Shown here one piece after another: positions 1 through 8,336 of a stretch of DNA of 64,000 bases (positions are counted from its first letter, which is position 1; every line of letters begins with the position of its first letter). The notes under the pieces are model-generated. The model was given only the letters and a program-made list of their open reading frames with translations, did not search any database and had not been told where the DNA came from. Source of the stretch: Prado023 sp963774745. GTDB lineage: Bacteria > Actinomycetota > Actinomycetes > S36-B12 > CAIYMF01. The position numbers and the translations under genes were made by a program. The DNA is taken from contig CAVZGE010000011.1 of the NCBI GenBank assembly GCA_963774745.1, positions 434,001 to 498,000 on the forward strand. Reading direction: 5' to 3'.

Positions 1-101
1 GCGGGTGCTGACCTCCTCGGCGGTGCTACCGTCTCGGTCGCCGGCTCGGTCGGGTCGGCTGGATCGGCGCCAGCCGAACACTGGGCGAAGGAGCCCCGAT
101 C

Positions 102-911
102 ATGCGCGTTCGTCTCGGGGTCACGATGGTTCTGCTGCTCGCCCTGCCGCTCGGGGCGTGCGCGCGCTCGAACGACGCAGGGGCAGGAGGAAGCGGGGCG
201 CCGGCTCCAGCCCAGTCGCTGGCTGGGACGGCCTGGGACCTCGTGCAGTACGCCCCTGCCGGCTCAACAGCACTGACCCCGGTGCCCGACGAGGTGACGG
301 CGACGGCCGAGTTCACCGCCGACCAGGTCGCCGGCTCCGGCGGCTGCAACCGCTTCACCGGCGGCTACACGAGCCAGGGGAGCACCCTCGACATCGGCCC
401 CCTGGCGTCCACCGCCATGGCATGCGTCGGACCGGCGATGGCCGTCGAGGCCGACTACCTGGCCCGCCTCGACGAGGCGACCACGTTCTCGATCACCGAT
501 GGCGCCATGACGATGAGCGACGGGACCGGCCAGGTGCTGCTGGCCTACTCCGAGTCGGTCCCGGTCACCCTGACGGGCACCACCTGGGCGGCCAACGGGA
601 TCAACACCGGCACCGGGGCGGTCTCCTCGCTGGTGGCCGACACCACCGTCACCGCGGTGTTCGCCGAGGACGGGACCCTCTCCGGCACGGCGGGGTGCAA
701 CACGTACAACGGCACCTACGAGGTGTCCGGGGACGCCATGACCATCGGGCCGCTGGCCACCACGATGATGGCGTGCGAGCCGGATGCCAGCGACCAGGAG
801 GCGAACTACCTCGCGGCACTGGGCCGGGTCACCACCTTCACGATCCGGGGCGACCAGCTGGAGCTGCGCGACGACGAGGGGGCGCTGCAGGCCGGCTACG
901 TCGCCGGATGA
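102..911 (+). CDS. Double META-domain lipoprotein (HslJ-like)
   Basis: The 269-residue product begins with a lipoprotein signal peptide ending in the lipobox LPLGAC, so Cys20 should be lipidated and the protein anchored outside the membrane. Two consecutive META (DUF306/HslJ-like) repeats follow, roughly residues 40-145 and 160-265. Each has the family pattern of TxWxLV at the start, a GCNR or GCNTY turn, and an MACxG/MACEP stretch. META proteins are linked to stress or antibiotic tolerance, but the molecular role is unknown. The ATG at 102 is preceded by AAGGAG at normal spacing. It is the first gene in the window and seems to stand alone. Confidence 0.88.
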   Translation: MRVRLGVTMVLLLALPLGACARSNDAGAGGSGAPAPAQSLAGTAWDLVQYAPAGSTALTPVPDEVTATAEFTADQVAGSGGCNRFTGGYTSQGSTLDIGPLASTAMACVGPAMAVEADYLARLDEATTFSITDGAMTMSDGTGQVLLAYSESVPVTLTGTTWAANGINTGTGAVSSLVADTTVTAVFAEDGTLSGTAGCNTYNGTYEVSGDAMTIGPLATTMMACEPDASDQEANYLAALGRVTTFTIRGDQLELRDDEGALQAGYVAG

Positions 912-987
912 GCGCGCCCGACCCGGCCGGTGACCGCCTGACTTGAGCCCTCGCCCGTGGGGCCAGCGCCGGGCACCACGAAACGTC

Positions 988-1173
988 CTACTCCCGGGCG
1001 GTGTGCGCCTGCTGGGTGGCGTCGTTCGCTGCTGCTTCGCGCTCCCTGGCGGCGGCGACGATGCGCTGCTCGACGTCGGCGAGCGCTGGGTGCGGACTGC
1101 TGGCGGTGGGCTTGGACACGATCAACTCCGGGGACTCTGGACAGGGTCCGCGCGCGCGGACCGACCAGTGCAT
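988..1173 (-). CDS. Possible small helical protein, unknown function
   Basis: A minus-strand reading frame ends at 988 and could start at the ATG at 1173, giving 61 residues. The last 45 residues are charged and alanine-rich, with a helical stretch around ADVEQRIVAAARERE, and most codons end in G or C as in neighbouring genes. The frame stays open further upstream, but that part reads as a shadow of the NlpC/P60 gene. No family is recognised and no clear ribosome binding site was seen. It occupies most of the otherwise empty 395-base gap between the META lipoprotein and the NlpC/P60 gene. Confidence 0.3.
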   Translation of the reverse strand: MHWSVRARGPCPESPELIVSKPTASSPHPALADVEQRIVAAAREREAAANDATQQAHTARE

Positions 1174-1306
1174 GCCCGAGGCGCGGTGTCCGAAACGCCC
1201 AGATCGTGTGAGGCAGCACACACCTCGGAACCCGCTCGGGGCGAGTCGAAACCCCGTGGGCCCGAACTCCCACAGACGCGGGCTTCGGCGCCCTACAGTT
1301 CGGCCC

Positions 1307-2335
1307 ATGGCCAAAGGACTCCGAGCACTGGTCGTCGGATCGCTCGCGGTGGCGCTTGCCACGACCGCGACCCTGACCCCCGCCGTCGGGTCGGGAACCG
1401 TTGACCTCCCACCGACCGGGGCCCGCGTCGCGGTCTCGGTGGCCACGCTCTGGACCGCCCCGGAGTCCCCGCGCCCCATCGATGCCCTCGCCGTCAGCGC
1501 CCCCGCAGACCCCACCAAGTGGCTCCGTGGCCTGACCACGACCGGGCGCCGCGGGCTCAACGGTCGCGTCGAGAGCCAGGCGCTGTACGGCCAGCCGGTG
1601 CAGGTGCTGGAGCAGCGCGGCGCCTGGTCGCGGGTCGTCCTGCCCGGGCAGCCGAGCCCGAAGGCCCAGGCCGGCTACCCGGGCTGGATCCCGACCGCCC
1701 AGCTGATCGGGGCACCGACCGGGGCGACGAGCACCGGGGACGACGTCGCAACCGCACAGGAGGCGGTGGTGACAGGGCGGTCTGCATGGGCCCACGCCGA
1801 CGCGACCCTCACGTCGCGGATCGTCGCACTCTCCTACGGGACGCGGCTGCCCGTGGTGCGTGCTGCCGACGGAGTCGTCGAGGTCCTCGCCCCGGACGGC
1901 CGGCCGTTGTGGATCTCAGCGAAGCGCGTCGCGGTGGTCGCTCCTGGGGCCGCGACGCGCACTCCCAGCGGCTCGGCAGTCGCCGCAGAGGCCCGCAAGT
2001 TCCTCGGCCTGCCCTACCTGTGGGGCGGCACCTCGGGGTTCGGTTTCGACTGCTCCGGGCTCACCCATCTCGTGTACGCCCAGCTCGGGATCATGCTCCC
2101 TCGTGACGCCACGCCCCAGTCGAACGCGGGGACGCCGGTGCCCCGGGTCCGTGACCTCCGCAAGGGCGACCTCGTCTTCTTCCGCAACTCCTCCGGCGCG
2201 ATCCACCACGTGGGCGTCTACGCCGGCCGGGGTCGGATGATCCACTCGCCGCGCACCGGCCAGCCGGTGCAGGTGTCGTCCATCACCAGCGGGATCTGGG
2301 GCCGCGAGTTCGCCGGCGGGCGCCGCTACCTCTGA
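1307..2335 (+). CDS. Secreted NlpC/P60-family cell-wall peptidase
   Basis: The 342-residue protein has an N-terminal signal peptide (MAKGLRALVVGSLAVALATT), two SH3-like stretches (about residues 35-150 and 155-220) and a C-terminal NlpC/P60 domain from about residue 225. The catalytic cysteine is Cys249 in the motif FDCSGL, and the conserved histidine is in IHHVGVYAG. Enzymes of this family cut peptide bonds in peptidoglycan stem peptides, which fits an exported hydrolase used in growth or cell separation. The frame is open upstream, but the ATG at 1307 is chosen because the signal peptide begins exactly there. Confidence 0.9.
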   Translation: MAKGLRALVVGSLAVALATTATLTPAVGSGTVDLPPTGARVAVSVATLWTAPESPRPIDALAVSAPADPTKWLRGLTTTGRRGLNGRVESQALYGQPVQVLEQRGAWSRVVLPGQPSPKAQAGYPGWIPTAQLIGAPTGATSTGDDVATAQEAVVTGRSAWAHADATLTSRIVALSYGTRLPVVRAADGVVEVLAPDGRPLWISAKRVAVVAPGAATRTPSGSAVAAEARKFLGLPYLWGGTSGFGFDCSGLTHLVYAQLGIMLPRDATPQSNAGTPVPRVRDLRKGDLVFFRNSSGAIHHVGVYAGRGRMIHSPRTGQPVQVSSITSGIWGREFAGGRRYL

Positions 2336-2433
2336 GGGGCGCACGCGTACGCGCGCCGCGGTATGGCAGGGTGACGCTGCGCTGCGCCACCACCACGCCC
2401 CCGCCTGCAGCACCCGACGACCCGGAGCCCACC

Positions 2434-3234
2434 ATGCCGACCGCCGTGCTGAGCCTTCCACTGTGGTTGCTCACCGTCATCATCATCACGCTCCTCGTCG
2501 GCTTCGCCTCGGCCGGACTCCTCGCAGCGCGACGCTGGCTGCTGCCCCGACTCGACATCGGACAGGGCGACGCCGAGTTCGGCGGGGCCATGGTCCAGGC
2601 GATCCTGGTCTTCTACGCGCTGGCGATCGCCCTCGTGGCGGTGAGCACGTGGGAGCAGCACAGCGCCGTCTCCGAGCAGAGCTCGGTGGAGGCGGCCACG
2701 ATCGCCACGCTCTACCGGCAGACGGTGCTCTACCCGCAGGACGTGCGCGACGAGCTGCAGGGGGACCTCGTGGCCTACACGGCGTTCATCGTCGATGAGG
2801 CATGGCCCGCCCAGGCCCGCGGCGAGGTGCCCGAGGGCGGCACCGCCCTGATCACCGACATCCAGTCGACGCTGGGCTCCTATGAACCGCCCTCCCCCGG
2901 CATGCAGGCCGTCCACGCCCAGGCCCTGGACACCTTCCGGGACATCGTGGAGCTGCGCAGGCTGCGCCTGGATGCGGTCGGCGGGCACCTGTCGATCGCG
3001 ATGTGGGCGTTCGTGCTCGTGGGCGCGACGATCTCGCTGGCCTCGACCTACCTGTTCGTCGTGGGCGACACGCGTCTGCACCTGATCCTGGTCGGGCTGC
3101 TGGCGACCATCATCGGCATGGTCGTGATCCTCATCGCCGCCTACGACAGCCCGTTCGTCGGCGACCTGGCCGTCTCCTCCGACTCGTTCCGCCTGGTGCT
3201 CGACGCGGCCCGGTCGATCACCCAGACGGAGTAG
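2434..3234 (+). CDS. DUF4239-like integral membrane protein
   Basis: The 266-residue protein has two hydrophobic segments near the N-terminus (about residues 5-30 and 55-75), a long polar middle with helical character, and two closely spaced hydrophobic segments near the C-terminus (about 190-245). This arrangement, and the stretch around ALVAVSTWEQHSAVSEQSSVE, match the bestrophin-like DUF4239 family, whose function is not settled. The ATG at 2434 is preferred over the GTG at 2371, because the intervening residues are proline-rich and look like leader noise. Confidence 0.8.
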   Translation: MPTAVLSLPLWLLTVIIITLLVGFASAGLLAARRWLLPRLDIGQGDAEFGGAMVQAILVFYALAIALVAVSTWEQHSAVSEQSSVEAATIATLYRQTVLYPQDVRDELQGDLVAYTAFIVDEAWPAQARGEVPEGGTALITDIQSTLGSYEPPSPGMQAVHAQALDTFRDIVELRRLRLDAVGGHLSIAMWAFVLVGATISLASTYLFVVGDTRLHLILVGLLATIIGMVVILIAAYDSPFVGDLAVSSDSFRLVLDAARSITQTE

Positions 3235-3243
3235 GGCCAGGGG

Positions 3244-4056
3244 TCAGTCGCGGATCGGCCCCGGCACGTCGTACTGGATCGAGCGCACCGTGAACTCCCC
3301 GTACGTGAACGGGCCGTCCGGGCGGAGGTAGACCGCGCCCCCGCGGTGCAGGAGGTGCCGGCCGCCGTCGTCGCGGTACTCGGTGACGGGCGTGGACCAC
3401 CGCATCGGGACGAAGGTGCCTGTGCTGCTGTCGGGGCGATCGTCGGACCAGAAGTCGACGAGCTCGTCGTGCTGGTTGAACACCAACGACGCCGTCACCA
3501 CGTGCGGCCCGTTGGTGAAGGTGACGGCCGCCGACCGGTCGTCCACGGAGCTCCACGACAGCCGCGGATCCAGCAGGGCTCCCGGGGCCATGAGGCACAT
3601 GTCGTTGAGGACCGTCACGGTCTCCGCGGCACTGATGGCATCGCCCCGCAGGTCGACGATGCTCACGGTCGATGCGACCCGGACGGTGAACGTGGCCCGC
3701 TCCTGCCGGTAGACGTGCAGGGCGCGGACGGGGAGCCCGAACATCCGGGCGTCCATCAGGAACAGCCGCGTCGGCCGGCCGAAGAAGCTGTACTGCACCG
3801 ACCTCGCCCGCATGGGCGCCTGCCCCGGCCCGCGGTACATGTCGGCGTCCATGACCACCCGCATGTTCTGGGGGCGGGGCCGACCGATCGCCCCCGAGCG
3901 ACGAAGGTACCGACCGACGGGCCCGGGCAGCCCTGCGAGGTCGTCGCTGGTGAGGGGCGGCCCCGCCGGGGCGAGCGGCTGGGTCGCGAACTCAGCAGCA
4001 ACCACCTGGTCGTGGCGCGCACGCAGCGAACGGCTCGCGCGCGGGCCGACACTCAC
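3244..4056 (-). CDS. DUF6544-like conserved protein
   Basis: This 270-residue protein resembles the actinobacterial family catalogued as DUF6544 (older DUF6920). It has the conserved early stretch LPGPVGRYLRRSGAIGRPRP followed by a beta-rich body with MRWSTPVTEYRDDGG and a C-terminal GEFTVRSIQYDV. No membrane segment or signal peptide is visible in this frame. Function is unknown. The start is uncertain: the GTG at 4056 is chosen because the frame loses protein-like composition further upstream. The gene is convergent with the DUF4239 gene (9 bases apart) and divergent from the hydrolase gene at 4153. Confidence 0.72.
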   Translation of the reverse strand: MSVGPRASRSLRARHDQVVAAEFATQPLAPAGPPLTSDDLAGLPGPVGRYLRRSGAIGRPRPQNMRVVMDADMYRGPGQAPMRARSVQYSFFGRPTRLFLMDARMFGLPVRALHVYRQERATFTVRVASTVSIVDLRGDAISAAETVTVLNDMCLMAPGALLDPRLSWSSVDDRSAAVTFTNGPHVVTASLVFNQHDELVDFWSDDRPDSSTGTFVPMRWSTPVTEYRDDGGRHLLHRGGAVYLRPDGPFTYGEFTVRSIQYDVPGPIRD

Positions 4057-4152
4057 GGGCGCTGCGCCTGTTCCGTCGGGTCCGGCATGGGACGAACGAA
4101 CCCCCTGCGGACGCGTCGTGTCAAGGTGGGAGAGTCGTCCCAGGAGGTCACC

Positions 4153-5261
4153 ATGGCAGGCAACGACACCGGCACCGGGGTGGCGCCGTCCACCGGCGGC
4201 GGGCTGCTGGCCTGCGGCGCGGGACTGGTCGGGATCACCGTCGGGGTGGGGATCGGGCTTCCCCACCTGGCGAGGACCGGCCTCACGCTGACCTCGGCCG
4301 CCGCGCTGGCGGCACTCGTGGCGGGCGTGGTGCTGATGGTGCTCGGGGCTCGGATGATCCTGCGCGGGCGGCGGTGGTGGGTCGCGGCCCTGGCCGTGCC
4401 GGCGCTGGTGATCGTGACCGCACTCACCCTGCTCACCGTCGGCCAGGCCTGGCCGCGACGACTGTCCCGCCGACGTCCCTCGCAGCGGTCACCCCCGGGG
4501 ACATGGGGCTGGAGCACCGCGAGGTCACCACCACCACGACCGACGGCGTCACGCTGTCCGCGTGGTACGTCCCGTCGGCCAACGGGGCGGCGGTCGTCCT
4601 GCGCCATGGGGCCGGGTCCACCCGGACCGACACCCTCGACCACGCCGTGGCCCTCGCCGAGCAGGGGTACGGCGTCCTGATGATGGATGCCCGGGGCCAT
4701 GGGCTCAGCTCGGGCCGGGCCATGGACTTCGGCTGGTACGGCGACGAGGACATCCGCGCCGGGGTCGACGTCCTGGCCTCCCAGCCGGAGGTGGATCCCG
4801 GACGCATCGGCGTCGTCGGGCTCTCGATGGGCGGCGAGGAGGCGATCGGCGCCGCGGCCGCGGACCCGCGCATCCGCGCCGTGGTCGCCGAGGGTGCCAG
4901 CCAGCGGATGCCGGCCGACAAGGCGTGGCTCTCCGAGGTCTACGGGGCTCAGGGCACGGTCCAGGAGCAACTGGACAGGATCACCTACGGCGTCACGGAC
5001 CTGCTCACCCCGGCCGACCCACCCACCGCCCTGCGCCGGGCCGCCGAGTTGGCTGCGCCGACCCCGATCCTGCTCATCGCTGCCGGCGAGGTCCCTGACG
5101 AGGAGCACGCCGCGGCGTGGATCCAGGCCGGGTCCCCGGAGACGGTCACGGTGTGGGTCGTGCCCGGAGCCGGGCACATCGGGGGCCTGCGGACCGTCCC
5201 CGAGCAGTGGGTCGACCGGGTCACGGGCTTCCTCGACGACGCCCTGGGCAGCACCCGGTAG
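4153..5261 (+). pseudogene. Membrane-anchored alpha/beta hydrolase, interrupted by an apparent 1-base frameshift
   Basis: From the ATG at 4153 about 99 codons encode a glycine/leucine-rich region with three membrane segments. Around 4447-4452 the coding signal moves to another frame, which continues to 5261 as a complete hydrolase domain. That domain has the nucleophile elbow GLSMGGE, an RGHG motif (DARGHG) and a late GAGHIGG carrying the catalytic histidine. From memory of related single-chain actinobacterial hydrolases, the expected junction reads roughly VAATTVPPT, and one missing base after 4449 would restore it. Either the gene is recently broken or the base was lost in sequencing. The hydrolase part alone could start at the ATG near 4503. 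Confidence 0.75.
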
Positions 5262-5412
5262 CAGGCACCCCGTCCTCAGGCCGGCCGCACCCCTCGAACA
5301 GCGAGGCACCCAACCCTGCGGATCGGTGGCCTCGGTAGCGTTGGCCCGGGCCCGGATCCCGCAGCGACCGCTGCACCCCGCGATCCGGCCCATCGCCGAA
5401 GGGGTCGCACGC

Positions 5413-6402
5413 ATGAGGACGCGCATCACGGAACTGCTGGGCATCGAGCACCCGATCATCCAGGGCGGCATGCACTACGTCGGGTTCGCCGAGCTGGCCG
5501 CCGCGGTGTCCAACGCCGGCGGCCTGGGCATCATCACCGGCCTCACGCAGCGCACGCCCGAGGCCCTGGCCGCCGAGATCGCCCGCTGCCGGGAGCTGAC
5601 CGACAAGCCGTTCGGGGTGAACCTCACGTTCCTGCCCACCGTCGCCTCCCCGGACTACCCCGGCTACGTGCGCGCGATCCTCGAGGGCGGGGTCACGGTC
5701 GTCGAGACCGCCGGGCGCAACCCGGAGGCCGTCCTTCCCGTGCTCAAGGGCGCGGGCGTGAAGGTCATCCACAAGTGCACGTCGGTGCGGCACGCGCTGA
5801 AGGCCCAGTCCATCGGGTGCGACGCGGTCTCGGTCGACGGCTTCGAGTGCGGTGGGCACCCCGGCGAGGACGACGTGCCGAACATGATCCTGCTCCCCCG
5901 CGCCGCCGACGAGCTGGAGATCCCGTTCGTCGCCTCAGGCGGCCAGGCCGACGGGCGCAGCCTGGTCGCGTCGCTGGCGATGGGCGCCGACGGCATCAAC
6001 ATGGGCACCCGGTTCATCGCCACCCAGGAGGCTCCCGTCCACCAGCGGGTGAAGGACGCGATCGTGGCGGCCAGCGAGCTCGACACGCGGCTGGTCATGC
6101 GCCCGCTGCGCAACACCGAGCGGGTCATGGTCAACGCGGCCGTGGAGCAGCTGCTCGCCAAGGAGAAGGAGCTGGGCGCGAACCTGGCCTTCGAGGACAT
6201 CATCGAGCAGGTCGCCGGGGTCTACCCGCGGATCATGATCGAGGGCGACATGGACGCCGGCGCCTGGTCGTGCGGCATGGTCGCCGGACTGATCCACGAC
6301 ATCCCGACGTGCAAGGAGCTGATCGACCGGATCATGAGCGAGGCCGAGGAGATCATCCGTGGCCGGCTGACCGGGATGCTGGATCCGGTTCCGGCTGCTT
6401 GA
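5413..6402 (+). CDS. Nitronate monooxygenase / NPD-type flavin oxidoreductase
   Basis: The 329-residue protein belongs to the FMN-dependent TIM-barrel family of nitronate monooxygenases (2-nitropropane dioxygenase-like). Visible signatures are the N-terminal IEHPIIQGGM, the GGLGIITG loop, the phosphate-binding segments GCDAVSVDGFECGGHPGE and VASGGQADG, and ALAMG-like LAMGADGINMGTRF. Members oxidise nitronates or act as enoyl reductase-like flavoproteins, so the substrate is not fixed. The ATG at 5413 starts the conserved domain. The frame is open far upstream, but that portion is a shadow of the hydrolase gene. Confidence 0.9.
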   Translation: MRTRITELLGIEHPIIQGGMHYVGFAELAAAVSNAGGLGIITGLTQRTPEALAAEIARCRELTDKPFGVNLTFLPTVASPDYPGYVRAILEGGVTVVETAGRNPEAVLPVLKGAGVKVIHKCTSVRHALKAQSIGCDAVSVDGFECGGHPGEDDVPNMILLPRAADELEIPFVASGGQADGRSLVASLAMGADGINMGTRFIATQEAPVHQRVKDAIVAASELDTRLVMRPLRNTERVMVNAAVEQLLAKEKELGANLAFEDIIEQVAGVYPRIMIEGDMDAGAWSCGMVAGLIHDIPTCKELIDRIMSEAEEIIRGRLTGMLDPVPAA

Positions 6403-6443
6403 CTGGGGCCACCTCCCCGCGCGACCCGACCACAGGAGCGCCC

Positions 6444-6881
6444 GTGCCGCCGTCCTCGCCAGCCCGCACATCGCTGCCGAGGACGATCGCGCGAGTCATC
6501 CTCGGGGCGTTCCTGCTCTTCGCCGGCGTCGGTCACCTCACCAACCAGCGCGAGTCGTTCCAGGCCCAGGTGCCCACCTGGATCCCCCTCGACCCGGACG
6601 TCGTGGTGGTCGCCTCGGGGATCGTCGAGATCGTCCTCGGCCTGGCGCTCATCGCCCTGCCCCGGTTCCGGGTGCCGATCGGCTGGATCGTGGCCGCGTT
6701 CTTCGTCGCCATCTTCCCGGGCAACATCTCGCAGTACGTCACCGGGACCGACGCGTTCGGCCTGGACAGCGACCGGGCACGGCTCATCCGGCTGTTCCTC
6801 CAGCCGGTCCTGGTCGCATGGGCCCTGTGGTCCACGGGCGCCTGGGCGGCGTGGCGGGCGACCCGGACCGCGAACCGCTGA
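6444..6881 (+). CDS. DoxX-like membrane protein
   Basis: The 145-residue protein has four hydrophobic segments (about residues 12-30, 48-68, 75-92 and 112-132) and the family hallmark GVGHLTN near the start, followed by PDVVVVASGIVEIVLGLALI. This matches the DoxX/DoxD-like superfamily of small membrane proteins, whose role is poorly defined and may involve redox or sulfur metabolism. It starts with GTG at 6444, 42 bases after the nitronate monooxygenase, so the two may be cotranscribed. It ends 1 base before the convergent enoyl-CoA hydratase gene. Confidence 0.85.
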   Translation: MPPSSPARTSLPRTIARVILGAFLLFAGVGHLTNQRESFQAQVPTWIPLDPDVVVVASGIVEIVLGLALIALPRFRVPIGWIVAAFFVAIFPGNISQYVTGTDAFGLDSDRARLIRLFLQPVLVAWALWSTGAWAAWRATRTANR

Positions 6882-6882
6882 C

Positions 6883-7572
6883 CTACAGGGCGTGCTGCTT
6901 GTCCTCCTCGATCGCCCAGTCGAGGGTCTCGAGGAACGCCCTGCGGGCCTTGACCTTGGTGTTCGCGTGGGCGGTCATGTTCAGCTTCCCCAGCTGCGCG
7001 GCCATCGCCAGGGCCGTCGGCATCAGCTCGTCGACAGCCACCACCGCGTCGAGGAACCCGGCCGTGACCGCCTCGGCGGGCGGGAACATCTCGGCGTTGA
7101 TCACCGAGCGGTTGAAGTAGGACCTGCGCAGCCGGTCGCGGGCCAGCTCGATGCCGACGTGGTGCATGGTCATGCCGATCTGAACCTCGTTGAGCCCGAT
7201 CCTGAAGGGCCCGTCGACGCCGACGCGGTAGTCGGCCGAGAGCAGGAGGAACGCGCCCTTGGCCACGGCGTGTCCCGTGCAGGCGGCGATGATCGGGAAG
7301 GGGTGCGCGAGCATCCGGCGCGCCAGGCCGGAGCCCGCGGCGACGAGCGCGATCGCGTTCTGCGGTCCCGAGGTCATCACCTTCAGGTCGTAGCCACCGG
7401 AGAACATGCCCGGCGTACCGGTGATGATCACGACGGCCTGATCGGCCAGGGCCCGGTCCAGCGCCCCGTGGAAGGCCTCGATGACCTCGTGGGAGACGGC
7501 ATTGACCTTGCCGTTGTCGAGGGTCAGCGTGGCGATGCCGTCCTCGAGGTGGTAGCTGACCAGGTCATTCAT
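6883..7572 (-). CDS. Enoyl-CoA hydratase/isomerase family protein
   Basis: The 229-residue protein shows the crotonase fold: an N-terminal GIATLTLDNGKVNAVS strand, the oxyanion-hole segment GMFSGGYDLK, and a second oxyanion segment around CTGHAVAKGAFLLLSADYRVG. The usual second catalytic glutamate region reads FRIGLNEVQIGM. It is slightly shorter than typical 255-260-residue hydratases, mainly at the C-terminus. A role in fatty-acid or acyl-CoA breakdown is likely but the substrate is unknown. It is a stand-alone gene on the minus strand. Confidence 0.88.
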   Translation of the reverse strand: MNDLVSYHLEDGIATLTLDNGKVNAVSHEVIEAFHGALDRALADQAVVIITGTPGMFSGGYDLKVMTSGPQNAIALVAAGSGLARRMLAHPFPIIAACTGHAVAKGAFLLLSADYRVGVDGPFRIGLNEVQIGMTMHHVGIELARDRLRRSYFNRSVINAEMFPPAEAVTAGFLDAVVAVDELMPTALAMAAQLGKLNMTAHANTKVKARRAFLETLDWAIEEDKQHAL

Positions 7573-7658
7573 GCGGGGATTCCTTCGCTGGGGTGGGCGT
7601 TCGCGATCTGGACAGCGACACTAGCCCGCTGCCCAGCGGCCCCCTCGGCTGGGTCGGC

Positions 7659-8336
7659 TCACGCCGGGTCCGGGATCCGCAGCCAGTACCCGCGCCCGGG
7701 CTGGCTGAGCAGGCACGTCGGCTCGGACGGGGTGGGCTCCAGCTTGCGCCGCAGGGTGTTCACGTAGACCCGCACGTAGTTGCGGTGGCTCGGCTCGTCC
7801 TCGCCCCAGACCTGGGCCAGGAGATCCTCGGGGGTGACCGGCGCCCCGGCGGCACGCGCCAGCACCTCGAGGACCGCCCACTCGGTGGCCGTGAGCGCCA
7901 CCACCTGGCCCTCGGTGTCCGTCACCTCCTGGCGCGCGAGGTCGACGGCGAAGTGCGCCGTGCGGACCACGTCCGCCACGCCTGACCGGCGGGCGACCGC
8001 CCGGATCCGGGCCAGGAGCTCCTGGAGGCCGAACGGCTTGGTCATGTAGTCGTCGGCCCCGGCGTCGAGCGCGGCGACCTTGTCCGACTGGTCCCGCCGC
8101 GCGGACAGCACGACGATCGGCCCGTCGTGGCGACGACGCAGGTCGGGCAGGAGCCGGATCCCGTCCTCGTCGGGCAGGCCGAGGTCCAGCAGGACGACGT
8201 CGTAGCGCATGGCCCCGACGGCCCTGCGCGCTCCGTGCGCGTCCGGGACGTCGAAGACGGTGAAGCCCTGGGCGCGCAGGGCGATCGCCAGGGAACGGCG
8301 CACGGCGTGGTCGTCCTCGACCAGGAGGATCCTCAC
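7659..8336 (-). CDS. KdpE-like response regulator
   Basis: This 225-residue OmpR/KdpE-type regulator has a receiver domain with the acidic pair ED near residues 7-9, the phosphoacceptor Asp51 in LLDLGLPD and the conserved lysine in MTKPFG (about residue 100). A C-terminal winged helix follows, with the signature NYVRVYVNTLRRKLEP and GRGYWLR, which is typical of KdpE. The GTG start at 8336 overlaps the stop of the kinase gene (GTGA), so the two are translationally coupled. The neighbouring KimA-like carrier suggests control of potassium uptake. Confidence 0.9.
   Translation of the reverse strand: MRILLVEDDHAVRRSLAIALRAQGFTVFDVPDAHGARRAVGAMRYDVVLLDLGLPDEDGIRLLPDLRRRHDGPIVVLSARRDQSDKVAALDAGADDYMTKPFGLQELLARIRAVARRSGVADVVRTAHFAVDLARQEVTDTEGQVVALTATEWAVLEVLARAAGAPVTPEDLLAQVWGEDEPSHRNYVRVYVNTLRRKLEPTPSEPTCLLSQPGRGYWLRIPDPA

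Noticed and set aside
3346..4140. Long plus-strand open frame opposite the DUF6544-like gene
   Set aside because: Composition is typical shadow sequence (His/Pro/Arg/Gly-rich) in very GC-rich DNA; the minus strand has a family-like protein.
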